This document shows, in pieces, positions 61,561 to 64,000 of a stretch of DNA of 64,000 nucleotides (its first letter is position 1; each line of letters starts with the position of its first letter). The notes beneath the pieces were generated by a model that was given only the letters and a program-made list of their open reading frames with translations, made no database searches and was not told the DNA's origin. Source of the DNA: CAMAPP01 sp046153685 (GTDB lineage: Bacteria; Pseudomonadota; Alphaproteobacteria; CADEGL01); NCBI GenBank assembly GCA_046153685.1, contig JBJXGH010000191.1:10272-74271 (forward strand), read 5' to 3'. The position numbers and the translations under genes are program-made.

Positions 61561-63803
61561 CCGCGCCTCAAGGACAACGCGACAAGAGTGACCAGAAGCG
61601 AGGAACTGGACATGGCGATCGCGGCCAGGAGCGGCGTCATCGCGCCCGCGATGGCGAGCGGCACGAACAGCGCGTTATAGCCGATCGACAGCGTGAAATT
61701 GAGGCGCACCCGCCGCTCCGCCCGGCGCGCGACCGCGATCAGGGTCGCGACCGCGCCCAGCGAAGCGCCCTGAAACACCGCGTCCGCCGCGGTCTGGCTG
61801 ATGTCCGCGGCGGAGGAAGGCGAAAGCGAGACATGGGCGGCGGCCAAGGCGGGAGCGTCGTTCAACCCGTCGCCGACCATGAGCACGTGCTTGCCGCGGT
61901 CCGCCAGCGCGGCAAGATGCACGCATTTCCCGGCGGGCAAGACCGCGCCGCGCCACGTCGCGATGCCCGCGGCGCGCGCGGCGCGCGCGACGGCCGCCGG
62001 GCGGTCGCCTGAAAGCAACTCGACCGCGATCCCCCGCGCGGCAAGGGCCGCGACGGTGCGCGCGGCATCGGGGCGCAGTTCGTCCGCAAAGGGAAAGCGC
62101 ACCGGCGAACGGCCCGGCCGGCGCAGCCACAACTCGGGCCCCAAGCCTTCCTCGGAGCCCAAGCCTTCCTCGAAGCCCAAGCCTTCCTCGTCCGAGGTTC
62201 CGCCCGGCGAAGCCACGCCGCAGAAGGCGCGGCTGCCGAGCCGCACCTCGCCCTCCGCCGCCGCGAGCGCGAGGCCGCGCCCCGGCTCCTCGCGCACGCC
62301 GAGCGCGACGGGCACGTCCGGACACCGCGCCGTGAGCGCGCGGGCAAGCGGATGTCTGCTGGCCCCTGCCAGCGACGCGGCGAGGCGCATATCCTCCTCG
62401 GTCGCGGCGCAAGGCAGCAGGAAGGGGCGGCCGAGCGTGAGCGTGCCGGTCTTGTCGAACACGACGGTATCGACGGCCGCCAGGCGTTCGAGTGCGGTCG
62501 CCGATTTCAGCAAGATGCCAGAACGGAACAACCGGCCGCCCGCGACGATCTGAACGACCGGCACCGCGAGGCCGAGGGCGCAGGGGCAGGTGACGATCAA
62601 TACCGTAACCGCCGTCACCAGCGCGGCCTGCCAGGGCTCTCCCGCGCCCTGCCACCAGCCGAGAAAGGTTGCGAGCGCGAGGGCGTGCACCGCGGGCGTG
62701 TAGAGCCGCGCGATGCGATCGGCGAGCGCCACATACCGCGCCCGGCCCTGCTCGGCCGATTCCATGAGGCGCGAGATTTCGGCCAGCAAGGTGTCGGGGC
62801 CGATGGCGGTCGCAACAATCGTGAGCGCGCCGCCGAGATTGAGCATGCCCGCATGTACCGCCGCACCCGGCCCGGCCGCGCACGGCAGGGTTTCGCCCGT
62901 GATGAGGCTGGTATCGAGTTCGGATTCGCCCGCGCGCACCCGACCATCGACGGGTACGCGCTCGCCCGGCGCCACCAGGACCAGATCACCCGGGCGCACG
63001 CGCTCGATAGGGACGACCGCGCCGCGCCCCGCCGCGTCGAGCATTGTCGCCGAGGATGCGGACAACGCGAGCAGGCGCGCCGCCGCGTCACGCGCCTGGC
63101 CCCGCGCGCGCCGGTCGAGATAGCGCCCAACGAGCAGAAAGAACAACAGCGCGAGCGCCGAATCGAAATAGATGTGCGGGCCGCCGCGCACGGTCTCGAA
63201 CAGGCTCATGCCCGAGGTCAAAAGGACGCCGACGGAAATCGGCACGTCCATGTTCGTGCGCCGATGCGATAGCGCCGTGATCGCCGAGCGCAGGAAGGGC
63301 CGCGCCGCGAACAGAATCGCCGGCAGGGCGATCAGCGCCGAAAACCATTGCAGAAGACCGTGGGTTGCGGGGCCGAGTTCCTCGCCCGACCACAGCGCGA
63401 CCGAAAGCAGCATGACATTGGCGAAGCCGAATCCCGCCACCGCCATTGCGCGCAGCCATTCACGGTCCTCGCCGATCCGGTTCGCGCCGGAGCCCGCCGG
63501 ATCGAAGGGCACGATGGCGAAGCCAAGCGCCCGGACCAGGCCGGCGTATTCGTTGGCAAGCCCGGGCGCGCCGCGCCAACGCAGCGACAGGCGCCTCGCC
63601 GTGAGATTGGCCCGCGCCACCTCGATCTCCGGTCGCCGCGCGAACGCGCGTTCGAGGCGCGCGACGCAGGCTCCGCAATGCATGCCCTCGACCAAGGCAT
63701 CGAGCGCGAGCGCGCCCGGCGCAACCGCGCGCGCATGCGCGGCGAAGTCGATCTCCGGCCGGCCGTCCGCCTCGCCGCGCGGCGCGATGGCGGCAATGGT
63801 CAT
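61557..63803 (-). CDS. fixI: Copper-transporting P1B-type ATPase FixI/CcoI
   Basis: A 748-residue heavy-metal P-type ATPase supplying copper for the cbb3 oxidase. Domains in order: an N-terminal metal-binding domain with CGAC (C43, C46), eight helices with the CPC motif in TCPCALG near residue 404, the phosphorylation site DKTGT near 448, and GDGLNDAPAL near 642. The cytosolic ATP-binding part contains a three-unit repeat (EEGLG-like, residues 537-554) not typical of the family. The ATG at 63803 overlaps the fixH stop. Together with fixH and ccoS it forms a ccoGHIS-type operon. Confidence 0.94.
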   Translation of the reverse strand: MTIAAIAPRGEADGRPEIDFAAHARAVAPGALALDALVEGMHCGACVARLERAFARRPEIEVARANLTARRLSLRWRGAPGLANEYAGLVRALGFAIVPFDPAGSGANRIGEDREWLRAMAVAGFGFANVMLLSVALWSGEELGPATHGLLQWFSALIALPAILFAARPFLRSAITALSHRRTNMDVPISVGVLLTSGMSLFETVRGGPHIYFDSALALLFFLLVGRYLDRRARGQARDAAARLLALSASSATMLDAAGRGAVVPIERVRPGDLVLVAPGERVPVDGRVRAGESELDTSLITGETLPCAAGPGAAVHAGMLNLGGALTIVATAIGPDTLLAEISRLMESAEQGRARYVALADRIARLYTPAVHALALATFLGWWQGAGEPWQAALVTAVTVLIVTCPCALGLAVPVVQIVAGGRLFRSGILLKSATALERLAAVDTVVFDKTGTLTLGRPFLLPCAATEEDMRLAASLAGASRHPLARALTARCPDVPVALGVREEPGRGLALAAAEGEVRLGSRAFCGVASPGGTSDEEGLGFEEGLGSEEGLGPELWLRRPGRSPVRFPFADELRPDAARTVAALAARGIAVELLSGDRPAAVARAARAAGIATWRGAVLPAGKCVHLAALADRGKHVLMVGDGLNDAPALAAAHVSLSPSSAADISQTAADAVFQGASLGAVATLIAVARRAERRVRLNFTLSIGYNALFVPLAIAGAMTPLLAAIAMSSSSLLVTLVALSLRRG
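62140..62193. repeat. Three in-frame 18-bp repeats within fixI
   Basis: CCCAAGCCTTCCTCG plus three variable bases is repeated at 62140-62157, 62158-62175 and 62176-62193. The unit length is a multiple of three, so it adds six residues per copy (E-E-G-L-G with a variable sixth) to the nucleotide-binding domain of FixI. Copy number could vary by slippage. Confidence 0.9.
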
Positions 63804-64000
63804 GGCGCGGCCGCGCGCGGCAAATTGACGCGCGCGCGCCCCCGCCATTCGCCTTCGGCCGTTTTGGCTTCGACGCGCGCTTCCCATTGACCGGGAAGCG
63901 TCGGACGTACCGTCGCCGCATAGCGGCCGGGCGACGCGGCCTCGAGCGAGAGCGCAATGTCGTGCCCGCGCTGCACGGGCCGGACGAACAGCGCTTTCAC
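63800..64000 (-). CDS. fixH: FixH/CcoH family protein, N-terminus outside window
   Basis: The last 66 residues of a FixH-like protein, a membrane-anchored cbb3 oxidase assembly factor. The visible periplasmic domain has FVRPVQRGHDIALSLEAASP and a PTLPGQWEARVEAK strand, the Ig-like end of FixH. The membrane helix lies beyond the window. Its stop overlaps the fixI start (63800-63803). Confidence 0.82.
   Translation of the reverse strand: MKALFVRPVQRGHDIALSLEAASPGRYAATVRPTLPGQWEARVEAKTAEGEWRGRARVNLPRAAAP

Overview
The window reads as chromosomal DNA of a high-GC alphaproteobacterium, most likely a member of the Rhodospirillales or a close relative. The evidence is a dapF-mtaB-ftsY-yciB gene order, a DUF2336 protein, fixH-fixI-fixS cytochrome cbb3 assembly genes, a ferredoxin-linked KorAB enzyme beside an FprA-type reductase, and an AGAGC-bounded palindromic intergenic repeat of a kind common in alphaproteobacteria. 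Genes are dense, and many neighbours overlap by the four bases ATGA or GTGA, which indicates translational coupling.

Layout. 1-5.4 kb: lysine and cell-wall genes (a dapA-family fragment, dapF), the tRNA methylthiotransferase mtaB, ftsY, a DMT exporter and yciB. 5.4-8 kb: Nudix hydrolase, a tiny protein, an SMP-30 lactonase and a secreted unknown. 8-8.75 kb: no convincing gene, but a 21-bp tandem repeat. 8.75-15.8 kb: central energy genes (DUF2336, pgk, fprA, korA-korB). korA carries an in-frame amber stop, and korB ends in a textbook terminator. 15.9-31.7 kb: catabolic and housekeeping genes, including a dimethylglycine/sarcosine dehydrogenase-like flavoprotein, an orphan molybdenum hydroxylase large subunit, an acyl-CoA ligase, a MaoC protein, thioesterase, racemase, methyltransferase, M48-LysM lipoprotein, thermonuclease-like protein, prolyl aminopeptidase and PagL. 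31.7-34.4 kb: two tandem ectoine-synthase-like cupins between two DMT exporters, with no ectA or ectB. 34.6-39.8 kb: a four-gene operon resembling carnitine/betainyl-CoA degradation (3-hydroxyacyl-CoA dehydrogenase, CaiD-like, CaiC-like, DmdC-like). 40-48.6 kb: msrA, ggt, VOC, ornithine cyclodeaminase-like, YkgJ-like, cyclophilin, agmatinase-like and a TPR protein coupled to a MASE1 histidine kinase.

48.8-52.2 kb is the most striking segment: a four-gene minus-strand operon encoding a small secreted four-cysteine DUF2282 peptide, a DUF692 (MNIO) enzyme, a DUF2063 partner and a DoxX membrane protein. This is the layout of bufferin-type copper-binding RiPP operons. It lies between two gene remnants, a patatin C-terminus and a frameshifted MFS transporter. 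52.2-59 kb: a TauD dioxygenase, an N-methylproline/dimethylglycine demethylase-like flavoprotein with an altered Fe-S motif, an SDR, an M19 dipeptidase homologue lacking usual metal ligands, and an LLM flavoprotein. 59-64 kb: tRNA-Arg(CCU) with a clear promoter, a degraded phytoene-desaturase-like fragment, the palindromic repeat, a large membrane protein, then fixS, fixI and the end of fixH.

Functionally the window is rich in flavin-, molybdenum- and CoA-dependent breakdown of methylated amines and osmolytes, in DMT exporters (four), and in copper handling (the buf-like operon and FixI). All functional calls come from reading motifs by eye; no database search was run.
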